64,000 nucleotides of DNA from SLFH01 sp050486265 (lineage in GTDB: Bacteria; Planctomycetota; Phycisphaerae; Phycisphaerales; UBA1924). Of this stretch, positions 43,064 through 51,395 are shown piece after piece. Under the pieces are notes generated by a model. It was given only the letters and a program-made list of their open reading frames with translations. It was not told the DNA's origin and searched no databases. A program made the translations under genes and the position numbers. The stretch is taken from positions 502,291 to 566,290 of the forward strand of contig JBJHCY010000001.1 of assembly GCA_050486265.1 (NCBI GenBank). Direction: 5' to 3'. Numbering within the stretch: position 1 is the stretch's first letter; each line of letters opens with the position of its first letter.

Positions 43064-43906
43064 ATGCCGACGACCAAGCCCAGCCGAGCCGGCTTCACGC
43101 TGATCGAGTTGTTGGTGGTCATCGCGATCATCGCGGTCTTGATCGGGATCCTGCTGCCGTCGCTGGGCGGGGCGAGGCGTGCGGCCCAGCAGCTCAAGTG
43201 CCTCTCGAATGTGCGGACGCTCGAGATCGCCCACACGATGTACATGGACGCGAACAACGGACGGTTTGTGGGGGCGGGGCTGCCGCACGGGGGGGTGAGC
43301 CAGGTCGAGTCGGTCGAGCAGGCGTGGCCGTTCGTGCTGCAGGATCTGTTCGGCCAGCAGATCGCGCTGCGTTCGCCGGTGGACCGCAGCCGCTTCTGGC
43401 ATCTGACCGAGGGTGGCGAGGACGACGGGATGCCGCTGTCTGAGTTCGTTTCGATCGCGCGCGATCCGGCGGCGAGGTCGTCGCTGAACTCCGCGCGCGT
43501 TTCTCGTTGGACGAGCTACGGGCTGAACAACTACACGGTCAGAGGCTCGGCTGCGCCCGCCACCGAGTACATGAAGCGCGACCGGTACGACGAGATCCAG
43601 CGGATCCCAAGGCCCAGCGCCACGGTCCACTTCCTCATGATGACTTTCGGCGACGGTGACAGCTCCAGCGCGACCTTCGCCAAGAGCGACCATGTCCACG
43701 CCGAGGCGTGGGGGGACTTCGGGCGCGATCTTGCGCCGGGGCTGGCGGCCGCGGAGATGCAGACCAACGCCCACGGCGGGAGGCCGGGCAAGTGGGATTC
43801 CGTCGCGGTGTACGGCTTCCTCGACGGTCGCGCCGAGGCGCGGCGCTTCGAGCAGGTGTACCGCGACTTTGACGACAACTCCTTCGATCCGGAGGTGGCC
43901 AGATGA
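43064..43906 (+). CDS. Prepilin-type N-terminal domain protein (pseudopilin-like)
   Basis: A 280-residue protein with class III signal SRAGFTLIELLVVIAIIAVL, so cleavage and N-methylation are expected as in type IV pilins and pseudopilins. The globular domain has CLSNVRTLEIAHTMYMDANN and later KSDHVHAEAWGDFGRD, and ends with an aspartate-rich tail. A GTG 45 bases upstream (43019) is an alternative start. It overlaps the next gene by four bases (ATGA), so both are translated together. It parallels the prepilin at 30574 in having a dockerin-like protein as neighbour. Confidence 0.85.
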   Translation: MPTTKPSRAGFTLIELLVVIAIIAVLIGILLPSLGGARRAAQQLKCLSNVRTLEIAHTMYMDANNGRFVGAGLPHGGVSQVESVEQAWPFVLQDLFGQQIALRSPVDRSRFWHLTEGGEDDGMPLSEFVSIARDPAARSSLNSARVSRWTSYGLNNYTVRGSAAPATEYMKRDRYDEIQRIPRPSATVHFLMMTFGDGDSSSATFAKSDHVHAEAWGDFGRDLAPGLAAAEMQTNAHGGRPGKWDSVAVYGFLDGRAEARRFEQVYRDFDDNSFDPEVAR

Positions 43907-44802
43907 AGCGTTCGACGCTTTTCGCCTGCATCATCGGCGGCATCATGACCGTCGCCGCGAGCAACACGCCCGCCCAGCTCCACGAGGGCGACATCGTTGT
44001 CGACATCAGCCCGTGGAACCAGATCCGCACGGGCGCTGTCGATCCGGTGACCGGGCAGACGGTGATGGGTGTCCGCGTGTTCGACGGGTGGTTCGGTAAG
44101 CAGCCGAACTTCACCAACGACCCCGGGTACGACACGCTGCTGGGCACATTCCAGCCGGGCGAGCTGGTCGGCTTCAACATCCGCAGCGCCCTGCGGGTGT
44201 GGAACGGGGACGACTTCTCGACGATCGCCGAGGAACGCGTGCAGTTCCGTTTCGCCCAGACGCTGCAGGCGATGACGCCCGAGACGGATGTGTGGACCGA
44301 GGGGTTCAAGGTCTCGGTGCCCAGCGACGGCAAGTGGCACCGGCACATCGGCATGCTCCTGCTCGGCCCCGACGACGGGCAGGGCGGCTTCCTGCAGCCC
44401 TCCGACGGCGTGTACCTGCTGCACCTTGAGCTCGAGACGACCCAGAGCGGGGTGATCTACTCGCAGCCGTACTGGCTCATCATGAACCAGAACCGCCCGA
44501 CGCAGGAGGTGATCGACGCCAAGACATGGGTCGAGGAGCACTTCCTGCCGAACCCGGACTGCCCGGCGGACATGACGGGCTCGACCAACCGATTCTCGCC
44601 GGGTTACGGCGTGCCCGACGGCGTGGTCGACGCCGACGACTTCTTCTACTTCCTCAGCCGCTTCAGCATGGGCAGCCTGGCGGAAGCGGATCTGACCGGC
44701 TCGACGAACCCCGCGGACCCGGGCTACGGGGTTCCGGACGGCATCGTCGACGCCGAAGACTTCTTCTACTTCCTCCGGCGGTTTGCGCAGGGTTGTCTCT
44801 GA
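43903..44802 (+). CDS. Exported protein with two C-terminal dockerin-like repeats
   Basis: A 299-residue secreted protein. The signal peptide is short (STLFACIIGGIMTVAAS). The body contains HEGDIVVDISPWNQIRTGAV, then FTNDPGYDTLLGTFQPGE and KWHRHIGMLLLG, ending in SQPYWLIMNQN; this pattern of a histidine-bearing beta-sandwich recurs in planctomycete secreted proteins. The C-terminus carries two repeats, ADMTGSTN-x-GVVDADDFFYFLSRF and ADLTGSTN-x-GIVDAEDFFYFLRRF, calcium-loop-like. Its start overlaps the prepilin stop. Function unknown; partnership with the prepilin is inferred from coupling and from the second such pair in the window. Confidence 0.85.
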   Translation: MKRSTLFACIIGGIMTVAASNTPAQLHEGDIVVDISPWNQIRTGAVDPVTGQTVMGVRVFDGWFGKQPNFTNDPGYDTLLGTFQPGELVGFNIRSALRVWNGDDFSTIAEERVQFRFAQTLQAMTPETDVWTEGFKVSVPSDGKWHRHIGMLLLGPDDGQGGFLQPSDGVYLLHLELETTQSGVIYSQPYWLIMNQNRPTQEVIDAKTWVEEHFLPNPDCPADMTGSTNRFSPGYGVPDGVVDADDFFYFLSRFSMGSLAEADLTGSTNPADPGYGVPDGIVDAEDFFYFLRRFAQGCL

Positions 44803-44907
44803 GGAGAGCGAGTTCACGGGATCGGTCTGCCCGCGGCGTGCTCGCTTGCGCGAGACGGATCCGCGCCTGATCGGTCCAAACGGTCGAGGATTGAGAGGGA
44901 GCGGATC

Positions 44908-44936
44908 GCCGGCCCGCACGGAGCGTTCGGGCCGGC
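44908..44936 (+). terminator. Hairpin after the dockerin-like gene
   Basis: A 9-bp stem GCCGGCCCG/CGGGCCGGC with an 11-base loop, about 105 bases after the stop, with a weak T-rich tail (GTGTCTTTGTC). It sits before the aroDE promoter region. Confidence 0.5.
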
Positions 44937-45001
44937 GTCCGTGTCTTTGTCACTTCGTGTGACGCTACACTCGCGCACTAACGGGGCGGCGGCCCCGGGG
45001 A

Positions 45002-46666
45002 GTGCCGAGCGTGAGCCCGACTGCAAAGACGCTGGTCTGTGTCCCGATCGTGGTTGAAGAGGTCGGTCGCGCCCTCGCCGATGCGAGCGAGGCGTCGACG
45101 CTCGGGGCGGACCTCGTCGAGTACCGGATTGACGGCCTTTTCAACGGGGAGTTGGACGAGGGCGTGACGGGCGATCTGTGCAGGCTGCTCGATGAGACGC
45201 CCCTGTCATGCATCGTAACCTGCCGCAGTGTCAGCGAGGGCGGGCGGTACGAGGGGTCGGATTGGGCGCGACTCGACCTGCTCGAAGCGATCGCCAAGCG
45301 GAAGAAGCCGCCGAGGGCCCCGGCGTACATCGACGCCGAGTTCGCTTCCTACCGGGACTCGCCGGGGATCGCGCGACGGCTCAACGAGCTGTTCGGTGAT
45401 TCGGGGCGGTTTTCCGCGACCGGGCTGATCCTCTCGACGCACGACTTCGACGGGCGACCGGCGGCCCTGTCGCGCCGCCTGCTTTCGATGCGTAACGCTG
45501 GGTCGGCCAGAGCGATCAAGGTTGCGTTTCGGGCCCGCTCATTGCGCGACAATCTGGAGCTGTTCGACTTGCTGCGGGAGCGCGACCGGCCGACGATCGC
45601 GCTGGGGATGGGCGAGTTCGGGTTGATGAGCCGCGTGCTGGCGCCGAAGTTCGGCGGGATGCTCACCTTCGCCTCGCTGCGCGACGAGTCGGCGACCGCC
45701 CCCGGGCAGCCGACCATCGCCGACCTGCTCGGTCTTTACCGCTTCAAGTCGATCAACGCGGGGACGCGGGTCTACGGCGTCGTCGGGTGGCCGGTCTCGC
45801 ACTCGCTCGGGCCCTTCATCCACAACGCGGGGTTCGAGGCGGTCGGGCACGACGGGGTTTATCTGCCTTTGCCGATCGCCGCCGGCGAGAACGGGCACGC
45901 GGCCTACGAGAGCCTCAAGGCGACCCTGCCGGCGCTGATCGAGTACCGCGGCCTGGGGTTCAGCGGCGCCAGTGTGACCATCCCGCACAAGACGGGGCTG
46001 CTGAGGCTCGCGGGCGAGATGGGCTGGGAGATCGACGAGGCCTCCCGCGCGATCGGCGCCGCAAACACACTCGTCGTCGAGCGAGGCGCGGAGGGCGGGG
46101 TCGAGGGCGTGCGACTGCTGAACACCGACGCTGGCGCGATCGGCGACTGCATGGAAGAGGCGGTGGGGAGATTCGAGGGTCTGCGCTGCGCCGTGATCGG
46201 CGCGGGCGGCGCGGCCAGAGCCGCGGCGTGGGCGATGGCCTCGCGCGGCGCGAGCGTCGGTGTCTACGCCAGAAAGCCGGAGAAGGCCGAGGAATTGGCG
46301 CGGTCGATCGAGGGCGCTGCGGGCGAGATCACGGCCCATGCGCTGGATGCTTTCGCAGACGGCGGCCACTCCGACGCCCTCATCAACTGCACGCCGGTCG
46401 GGATGCGGGGCGGGCCGGAGCCCGACGCAACGCCGGTGGGTCAGGCGGCGTTGGAGCGGATGGCCAAAGGGGCTGTCTGTTTCGACACGGTCTACACGCC
46501 CGCGCGAACGCCGCTGATCGAGGCCGCCGAGCATGCGGGCCTCCGGACGATCGACGGGGCGTCGATGTTCGTGCGCCAGGCGTCGGCGCAGTTCGAGGCG
46601 TGGACGGGATCGCCCGCGCCGGAGGGGCTTTTCCGCCGGATCGTCGAGGAGCGTTCGTCGTTGTGA
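45002..46666 (+). CDS. aroDE: Bifunctional 3-dehydroquinate dehydratase / shikimate dehydrogenase
   Basis: A 554-residue fusion carrying steps 3 and 4 of the shikimate pathway. Residues 1-245 are a type I dehydroquinase: ADLVEYRIDGL, the histidine in LILSTHDFDGRP and the Schiff-base lysine in SARAIKVAFRA. Residues about 265-550 are shikimate dehydrogenase: YGVVGWPVSHSLGPFIHNAG, then SVTIPHKTGLL, the NADP loop CAVIGAGGAARAAAWAM and NTDAGAIGD. This is the plant-like order, also found in chlamydiae and planctomycetes. The start is a GTG; another in-frame GTG is 9 bases downstream. Confidence 0.93.
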   Translation: MPSVSPTAKTLVCVPIVVEEVGRALADASEASTLGADLVEYRIDGLFNGELDEGVTGDLCRLLDETPLSCIVTCRSVSEGGRYEGSDWARLDLLEAIAKRKKPPRAPAYIDAEFASYRDSPGIARRLNELFGDSGRFSATGLILSTHDFDGRPAALSRRLLSMRNAGSARAIKVAFRARSLRDNLELFDLLRERDRPTIALGMGEFGLMSRVLAPKFGGMLTFASLRDESATAPGQPTIADLLGLYRFKSINAGTRVYGVVGWPVSHSLGPFIHNAGFEAVGHDGVYLPLPIAAGENGHAAYESLKATLPALIEYRGLGFSGASVTIPHKTGLLRLAGEMGWEIDEASRAIGAANTLVVERGAEGGVEGVRLLNTDAGAIGDCMEEAVGRFEGLRCAVIGAGGAARAAAWAMASRGASVGVYARKPEKAEELARSIEGAAGEITAHALDAFADGGHSDALINCTPVGMRGGPEPDATPVGQAALERMAKGAVCFDTVYTPARTPLIEAAEHAGLRTIDGASMFVRQASAQFEAWTGSPAPEGLFRRIVEERSSL

Positions 46667-46679
46667 TGGGGGCGGGTCG

Positions 46680-47192
46680 TCAGTCGACATGCACGCCGCT
46701 GGTGCGCAGCACGGTTTTGAACGAATCGCCGAAGACGAAGTTGTGCTCGGGGAATTGGACCCCGCCCATGTTGTTGTCAAGATGGCTGAAGACGAGGTCG
46801 ACCTGTCCGATGCGTTCGGGCTCGAAGCCGGGGCAGAGCAGGTCGATGACGCCTCGGGTGACGGCGCCCATGGGCATCCTCTGCGCGATGGTGGCGGTGT
46901 AGCGGAGGGTGTCGCCGGGGACGGCGTCGCGGTTGAGGACCGCCTTGGTGATTTTGGCGAGGATCACCTTGTGCCTGAAATCTTCGGCGTGCCCGACGAG
47001 GATGCCGGCGGTCTGGGCGACGCCCTCGATCACCAGCGAGCCGGGCATCGCGGGCGCGGCGGGCAACCCCTCGACCTCGTCGGCGGGGAAGTGGTCGTGG
47101 AGGTGCTCTTCGGCGAGCGAGATGTTCTTGATCGCCACCAGGCGCTCGCCGGGGACGAGCTCGAGGATGCGGTCGATCCAGATCCAACGCAT
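46680..47192 (-). CDS. FabZ-like hot-dog-fold dehydratase, copy 1
   Basis: A 170-residue hot-dog protein of the 3-hydroxyacyl-ACP dehydratase group. HLHDHFPADEVEGLPAAPAM holds the FabZ histidine context (E-H-x-x-H-F-P), and MPGSLVIEGVAQTAG the substrate-tunnel motif with the glutamate; KVILAKITKAVLNRDAVPGD is the usual strand. The FabZ hallmark F-P-x-x-P-x-x-P-G is stretched by an insertion between HFP and MPG, so it may act on an unusual acyl chain. It is downstream of an acyl carrier protein and a second dehydratase on the same strand, an apparent acyl-ACP module. FabA/FabZ activity is inferred. Confidence 0.82.
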   Translation of the reverse strand: MRWIWIDRILELVPGERLVAIKNISLAEEHLHDHFPADEVEGLPAAPAMPGSLVIEGVAQTAGILVGHAEDFRHKVILAKITKAVLNRDAVPGDTLRYTATIAQRMPMGAVTRGVIDLLCPGFEPERIGQVDLVFSHLDNNMGGVQFPEHNFVFGDSFKTVLRTSGVHVD

Positions 47193-47199
47193 GGTTGCA

Positions 47200-47586
47200 T
47201 CACTCTCTGGCGAGCTTGGCCTCGCAGAAACGGACCAGTGCGTCGACCGTGAAGATCTCGGCCACACGCGTGACCTCGGGGTTGTCGCCCAGGGACGAGA
47301 AGTCCGCGTGGGGCAGGCGTTCCTTGAGCGCCGCCAGCCCGGATGGGGTCACACGCCCTTCATGGACGAAGGTCTCGTCCTGCGTGACATTGTCGGGGAA
47401 GAGCTCGCCCTCGTTGATCTGGAAGCCGAAGGTCTGCTCTAACTGGAACTTGATGTCCAGGAAGTCGATCGACTCGGCCCCGAGGTCGACCGTCAGCCGA
47501 GCCTCGGGTGTGACCTCGTCCTCGTCGACGGCCAACGCCTCGACGAGCAGATCGCGGACCTTCTCGAAGATCTCATCTCGGGTCAT
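47200..47586 (-). CDS. Acyl carrier protein
   Basis: A 128-residue carrier. The phosphopantetheine serine (about residue 39) lies in the signature DLGAESIDFLD. The four-helix fold is readable from MTRDEIFEKVRDLLVEAL through LEQTFGFQINEGEL. It is about 50 residues longer than primary-metabolism AcpP: an extra segment VTPSGLAALKERLPHADF and the C-terminal helix DALVRFCEAKL. It is encoded between two FabZ-like genes, 8 bases from the downstream one, so it probably serves a dedicated acyl pathway rather than bulk fatty-acid synthesis. Confidence 0.9.
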   Translation of the reverse strand: MTRDEIFEKVRDLLVEALAVDEDEVTPEARLTVDLGAESIDFLDIKFQLEQTFGFQINEGELFPDNVTQDETFVHEGRVTPSGLAALKERLPHADFSSLGDNPEVTRVAEIFTVDALVRFCEAKLARE

Positions 47587-47641
47587 GTCCGATCCTTGTC
47601 TGGCCCGCTCCCCCCGCGAGGGGACTGGGGCGAGGGGTATC

Positions 47642-48067
47642 TTAGCGAACGCTCGACGGCGGGCACACCCGGGCCAAAAGCGGGCGGAGCGTGAACTGTC
47701 CGGTCGCCGCGGTGTGCGCTTCGTCGAGCGTCCGCCCGGCGCCGATCACTCGCGCCACGCCTCGGAAGGCCCTGTGGTCGGCATCGCCTCCCGTCCGCTC
47801 GACCTCGACGCGGAGGGTCTCGCCAGGGCGGACGAACCGGCCGTACTTCAGGGCCCGGACCCCGCCGATCGCCAGCCTCGACCCGCCCTCCGGAGATTCC
47901 AGCAGCCGGGCGGCCTGCACCATCGCCTCGAGCATGAACACCCCGGGCAGCACCGGAAAGTCGGGGAAGTGGTCCTGCAGGTATTCCTCGGCCGCGCTGA
48001 CAAGCTTCACGGCGACAATCCTGTCGTCGGTCCGGTCCAGCACGGCATCGATCAGCTCGAAGCGCAT
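47642..48067 (-). CDS. FabZ-like hot-dog-fold dehydratase, copy 2
   Basis: A 141-residue hot-dog protein. LQDHFPDFPVLPGVFMLEAM is the complete FabZ active-site motif, with the histidine and the glutamate separated as usual. GGVRALKYGRFVRPGETLRV is the typical second strand pair. It was started at the ATG giving MRFELIDAVLDRTDD, as in other family members; an ATG 24 bases upstream is possible. It is the first gene of the dehydratase-ACP-dehydratase set and diverges from recO with about 56 bases between the starts. Activity as a 3-hydroxyacyl-ACP dehydratase or as a thioester-hydrolase-like relative is inferred. Confidence 0.82.
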   Translation of the reverse strand: MRFELIDAVLDRTDDRIVAVKLVSAAEEYLQDHFPDFPVLPGVFMLEAMVQAARLLESPEGGSRLAIGGVRALKYGRFVRPGETLRVEVERTGGDADHRAFRGVARVIGAGRTLDEAHTAATGQFTLRPLLARVCPPSSVR

Positions 48068-48123
48068 CGAGGCCCAGCGTAGACGCGACACGCCTCAGAC
48101 TCCAGCGCCGTACCCTCCGCATC

Positions 48124-48873
48124 ATGATCAGGCTGCGTGATGATGCGATCTGCCTCCGCGAGGCCGAGTGGTCCGAGACCAGCCAGACCGTCACCCTGCT
48201 GACCCGGGAGCACGGGCTCCTCCGGGGCCTGGCCAAGGGGTCCAGGCGGGGTCGGGCGGAGTTCAGCGGGGGGTTCGAGCCCCTCACACGGGGCGAGCTG
48301 TTTGCGATCGTTCGCCCGGCCGGGCAGCTCACGCTGCTGACTTCATGGGACCTCCGAGAGACCTTCCCCCGGGTCCGGGCGTCACTGCCGGATTTCCATG
48401 CCGCGATGTACATGGCCGATGTGGTGCTGCACACGATGACCGAGGGCGATCCTCACCCGAGGGTCTTCGATGCCCTGGCGGAGTCCTTGCGAGAGACCGG
48501 TCCCGGGCCGGCTCGGGACGCCGTGCTGGCGAGCTTCCAGTGGGCGGTTCTGGACGACACGGGGCACCGGCCCGAGCTCGGGGATGACATCCGCGCGCGG
48601 GCCGCCTTGCGCGTGGCGCCGAGTTACACCTTCATGCCGGATCTGGGCGGCTTTACCGAAGACACCGGCCCCGGCGGGCCGGGTTATCGGGTGCGGGCCG
48701 AGACGCTCGCGCTGCTCAGGGAGTTGGAGGCGGGGGCGACCGCCGGCGCGCTGGCGAGGCGGGATCCCGCAACGCTCGATCGAGCCGCAAGACTGTTGGC
48801 GGTCGCTGTCCGGCACACGGCAGGACGCGAGCCACCCTCAACGGGGTTTGTCTTTGCCGAAACGGCGCTCTGA
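48124..48873 (+). CDS. recO: DNA repair protein RecO
   Basis: A 249-residue recombination mediator that helps RecF and RecR load RecA at gaps. The N-terminal OB fold opens with DDAICLREAEWSETSQTVTL and TREHGLLRGLAKGSRRG, the family signature. A helical C-terminal domain follows (LPDFHAAMYMADVVLHTM). The four-cysteine zinc site found in some RecO proteins is not visible. The start is the ATG giving MIRLRDDA, 56 bases from the divergent dehydratase start. Confidence 0.88.
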   Translation: MIRLRDDAICLREAEWSETSQTVTLLTREHGLLRGLAKGSRRGRAEFSGGFEPLTRGELFAIVRPAGQLTLLTSWDLRETFPRVRASLPDFHAAMYMADVVLHTMTEGDPHPRVFDALAESLRETGPGPARDAVLASFQWAVLDDTGHRPELGDDIRARAALRVAPSYTFMPDLGGFTEDTGPGGPGYRVRAETLALLRELEAGATAGALARRDPATLDRAARLLAVAVRHTAGREPPSTGFVFAETAL

Positions 48874-48980
48874 GCCATGAAGTTCTCGCCGGCGCCGCGC
48901 CATGACGCGAAGCTTCGGGCTCCGATCTCCGATGGGATGACAGCGGATGTTTTCGCGGCGGACCAATGCGGCGGACAAAT

Positions 48981-50492
48981 ATGGATACCAGGCTCCTGGA
49001 AACGATCCTGAACTGTTCGAGGCTGCCGTCGCTTCCGGCGGTCGCGCTCCGGGTGATCGAGCTCACGCGTGACCAGAATGTCGCGATGAGCGAGCTCGCC
49101 TCGACGATCGAGAGCGATCAGGGACTGAGCGCCAAGATTCTCAAGACAGTCAACTCCAGTTTCTACGGGCTGCGCCAGCCTTGCTCGAACATCAAGAAGG
49201 CGCTGGTGCTGCTCGGGCTCGGGCCCGTTAAGTCGCTCGCCCTGGGCTTCTCGCTGGTCAGCTCGATCGAGATCGACGAGAAGGACGGATTCCCCTACAC
49301 GGCGTACTGGCGTCGGGCCTTGTACACCGCCGCGGCTTCGAGGCTGGTGGCGGTCAAGTGCTGCCCGGCCGACGACCCCGATGCGCTCTTCCTTGCGGGC
49401 CTGCTGCAGGACATCGGGATGCTGGCGATGCACCGGGCGCTGGGCGACGAGTACCTGGCGGTGCTCGAAGAGTCCGGCCAGGACCACCGGCACCTGGCGA
49501 GGCACGAACTGAACGAGCTGGACATCCAGCACCCCGACATCGGGGCGCTGCTCGCCCAACGGTGGAAGCTGCCCGACGAACTTCAGATCCCTGTCAAGTA
49601 CCACGAGCGCCCGACCGCCGCCCCGCCCCGTTTCCAGCGGCAGGTTCGCTGCGTCGGGCTGGGCAACATGCTGCATGATGTGTTGAGCGACGCCGATCCT
49701 GCGCCCGCGCTGCGACGCGTGTACGCCAAGGGGGGCGAGTGGTTCGGGCTGAGCAAGTCGGGCGTGGATGAGATCGTCAAGAAGTTGAGCGAGTCCGTCC
49801 GCGAGCTCTCGGGGATCTTCCGGCTCGAAACAGGCGAGCACCCCGACCCCGTGGAGGTCCTGCACGACGCGGGGCGACGGCTCGACGAGCTCTCCAGATC
49901 GGACCCCATCGCCTCGTGCGTGAGCCGTCACATCGACGCCTGCATGGTGCAGGGGGGCGAGACCGACCCGCTGACGGGCGTGCTCAACCGCAACGGGTTC
50001 GAGTCGGCCGCTCGCAGCGCGTTCCACCTGACCCGCAGCAAGGGCTCGCCGCTGGCGCTGGTCATCGCCGCGATCGACGGGTTCAAGGAGCACCTCAAGG
50101 TCGGGCCCGAGGGGCTGGACGGGGAGATCGCCCTGGGGGTGACCAGCGCACTGGACCGTCGGTTTGCGGCCTCCAAGGGTGTCGTCTGCCGCCTGGGCAC
50201 GGACCTGTTCGCGGTGATCGTCGAGGGTCTTGAGCGAGCCGAGGTGACAGAGCTGGCCGAGGGGTTCCGGACGGAGCTCGAGTCGCACTCCTCGCAATGG
50301 CTTGTTCCGGACTATCCGGGGGAGCTGCGGGTGACCGCGAGCGTCGGGATCGCGGTCTGCGACGGGGCGACGACCGAACTCTTCTCGACCCCCGACCTGC
50401 TGATCGCGTCGGCGATGCGTGCGGCGTTGGCGTCGCGCAAGGCCGGGGGAAATACGGTACGGGCGTTCGCCCCGGCCAGGCGGGCCGCGTGA
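48981..50492 (+). CDS. HDOD-domain signalling protein with degenerate GGDEF domain
   Basis: A 503-residue regulator. Residues about 10-210 form an HDOD domain: LPSLPAVALRVIELT and SDQGLSAKILKTVNSSFYGL, with FLAGLLQDIGMLAMH in the place of the HD motif. Residues from about 330 start a GGDEF domain, DPLTGVLNRNGFESAARSAF, but the active-site loop reads RLGTDLFAVIVEG in place of G-G-D-E-F. The metal and catalytic residues are therefore changed, and diguanylate cyclase activity is unlikely; it may bind GTP or serve as a scaffold. Start chosen at the second ATG because of the better N-terminus. Confidence 0.88.
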   Translation: MDTRLLETILNCSRLPSLPAVALRVIELTRDQNVAMSELASTIESDQGLSAKILKTVNSSFYGLRQPCSNIKKALVLLGLGPVKSLALGFSLVSSIEIDEKDGFPYTAYWRRALYTAAASRLVAVKCCPADDPDALFLAGLLQDIGMLAMHRALGDEYLAVLEESGQDHRHLARHELNELDIQHPDIGALLAQRWKLPDELQIPVKYHERPTAAPPRFQRQVRCVGLGNMLHDVLSDADPAPALRRVYAKGGEWFGLSKSGVDEIVKKLSESVRELSGIFRLETGEHPDPVEVLHDAGRRLDELSRSDPIASCVSRHIDACMVQGGETDPLTGVLNRNGFESAARSAFHLTRSKGSPLALVIAAIDGFKEHLKVGPEGLDGEIALGVTSALDRRFAASKGVVCRLGTDLFAVIVEGLERAEVTELAEGFRTELESHSSQWLVPDYPGELRVTASVGIAVCDGATTELFSTPDLLIASAMRAALASRKAGGNTVRAFAPARRAA

Positions 50493-50565
50493 GCCGGCCG
50501 GGCGGGACTCGGCGGGAGGCGGGCGCATACACTGCCCTTTGGAAACCGGCCTCCTGGAGCCCCGA

Positions 50566-51327
50566 ATGAGCGTGACGACGAAGCTGCTCCGTCTTTACCG
50601 TGTCGATCAGCAGATCAGCGGTCTGCAATCCCGCCTCAAGGCCGCCCAGCGCTTCCTCGATGAGCAGGAACGCCAGATCGGCGGGCTGGACACCAAGCGC
50701 AACGCGATCGACGCACAGGTCAGGCAGCTCGCGGCCACGGCGGCCAACCTCGAGAACGACGCCAACAGCATCCAGGCGAGGATCGACCTTCTCCGCGACC
50801 GGATGAACAACGCCAAGACGAACAAGGAGTACCAGGCCCTGCTCGTCGAGGTGAACACGCTCAAGGCCGACAAGGGCAAGATCGACGAGCAGGCGATCGG
50901 CTACCTCGAGCAGATCGAGAAGCTGAAGGCGGAGCTCGCCGAGCTGGACGCACAGAAGTCCGAGCGGGAGAAGGTCAAGGGCGTCGCGGCGACCGACCGC
51001 GACCAGCGGGCCGACGAGATCCGCGACCGCCTCGAAGAGCTCAAGAAGCAACGCGAGCACCTCGTCAAGGAGGTGCCGGCCGACGCCTTGGCGATCTACG
51101 AAGACCGCTCGGAGCGTTACGGCGACGATGAAGACGGCGTCATGGCCTCCATCCACACGCACGACTTCCGACGCCACGAGTTTGTCTGCGGATCGTGCAT
51201 GATGGGCATCCCCTTCGAGACCGTTCTGGCCATCCTCAAAGAGCGGCTGACGCCCTGCACCTCCTGCGGCGTCATCCTCTTCATCGAGGAAGACCTCGCC
51301 GAGAAGCTGACAACCAAGGCGAAGTGA
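50566..51327 (+). CDS. Coiled-coil protein with C-terminal C4 zinc ribbon
   Basis: A 253-residue protein whose first 180 residues are an almost continuous coiled coil (LRLYRVDQQISGLQSRLKAA, NKEYQALLVEVNTLKADKGK). The C-terminal 60 residues hold a zinc ribbon with C-x-x-C pairs in FVCGSCMMGIP and TPCTSCGVILF. This is the layout of the conserved zinc-ribbon family (CT398/YgaD-like, zf-RING_7) found in chlamydiae, actinobacteria and planctomycetes. Functions proposed in the literature involve nucleic-acid or secretion-apparatus binding, none firmly shown. The ATG was chosen where the coiled coil begins. Confidence 0.88.
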   Translation: MSVTTKLLRLYRVDQQISGLQSRLKAAQRFLDEQERQIGGLDTKRNAIDAQVRQLAATAANLENDANSIQARIDLLRDRMNNAKTNKEYQALLVEVNTLKADKGKIDEQAIGYLEQIEKLKAELAELDAQKSEREKVKGVAATDRDQRADEIRDRLEELKKQREHLVKEVPADALAIYEDRSERYGDDEDGVMASIHTHDFRRHEFVCGSCMMGIPFETVLAILKERLTPCTSCGVILFIEEDLAEKLTTKAK

Positions 51328-51395
51328 CCCGGCCGGCTGGGAAGGGGCGGTGCGGGCTCGGCTCCCCGCTGGCCCCGCCGCCATGGGTTCGATCC

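Noticed and set aside
48262..48282. A T-loop-like GGTTCGAGCCCC that suggested a tRNA
   Set aside because: It lies inside recO codons with no acceptor, D or anticodon arms around it.
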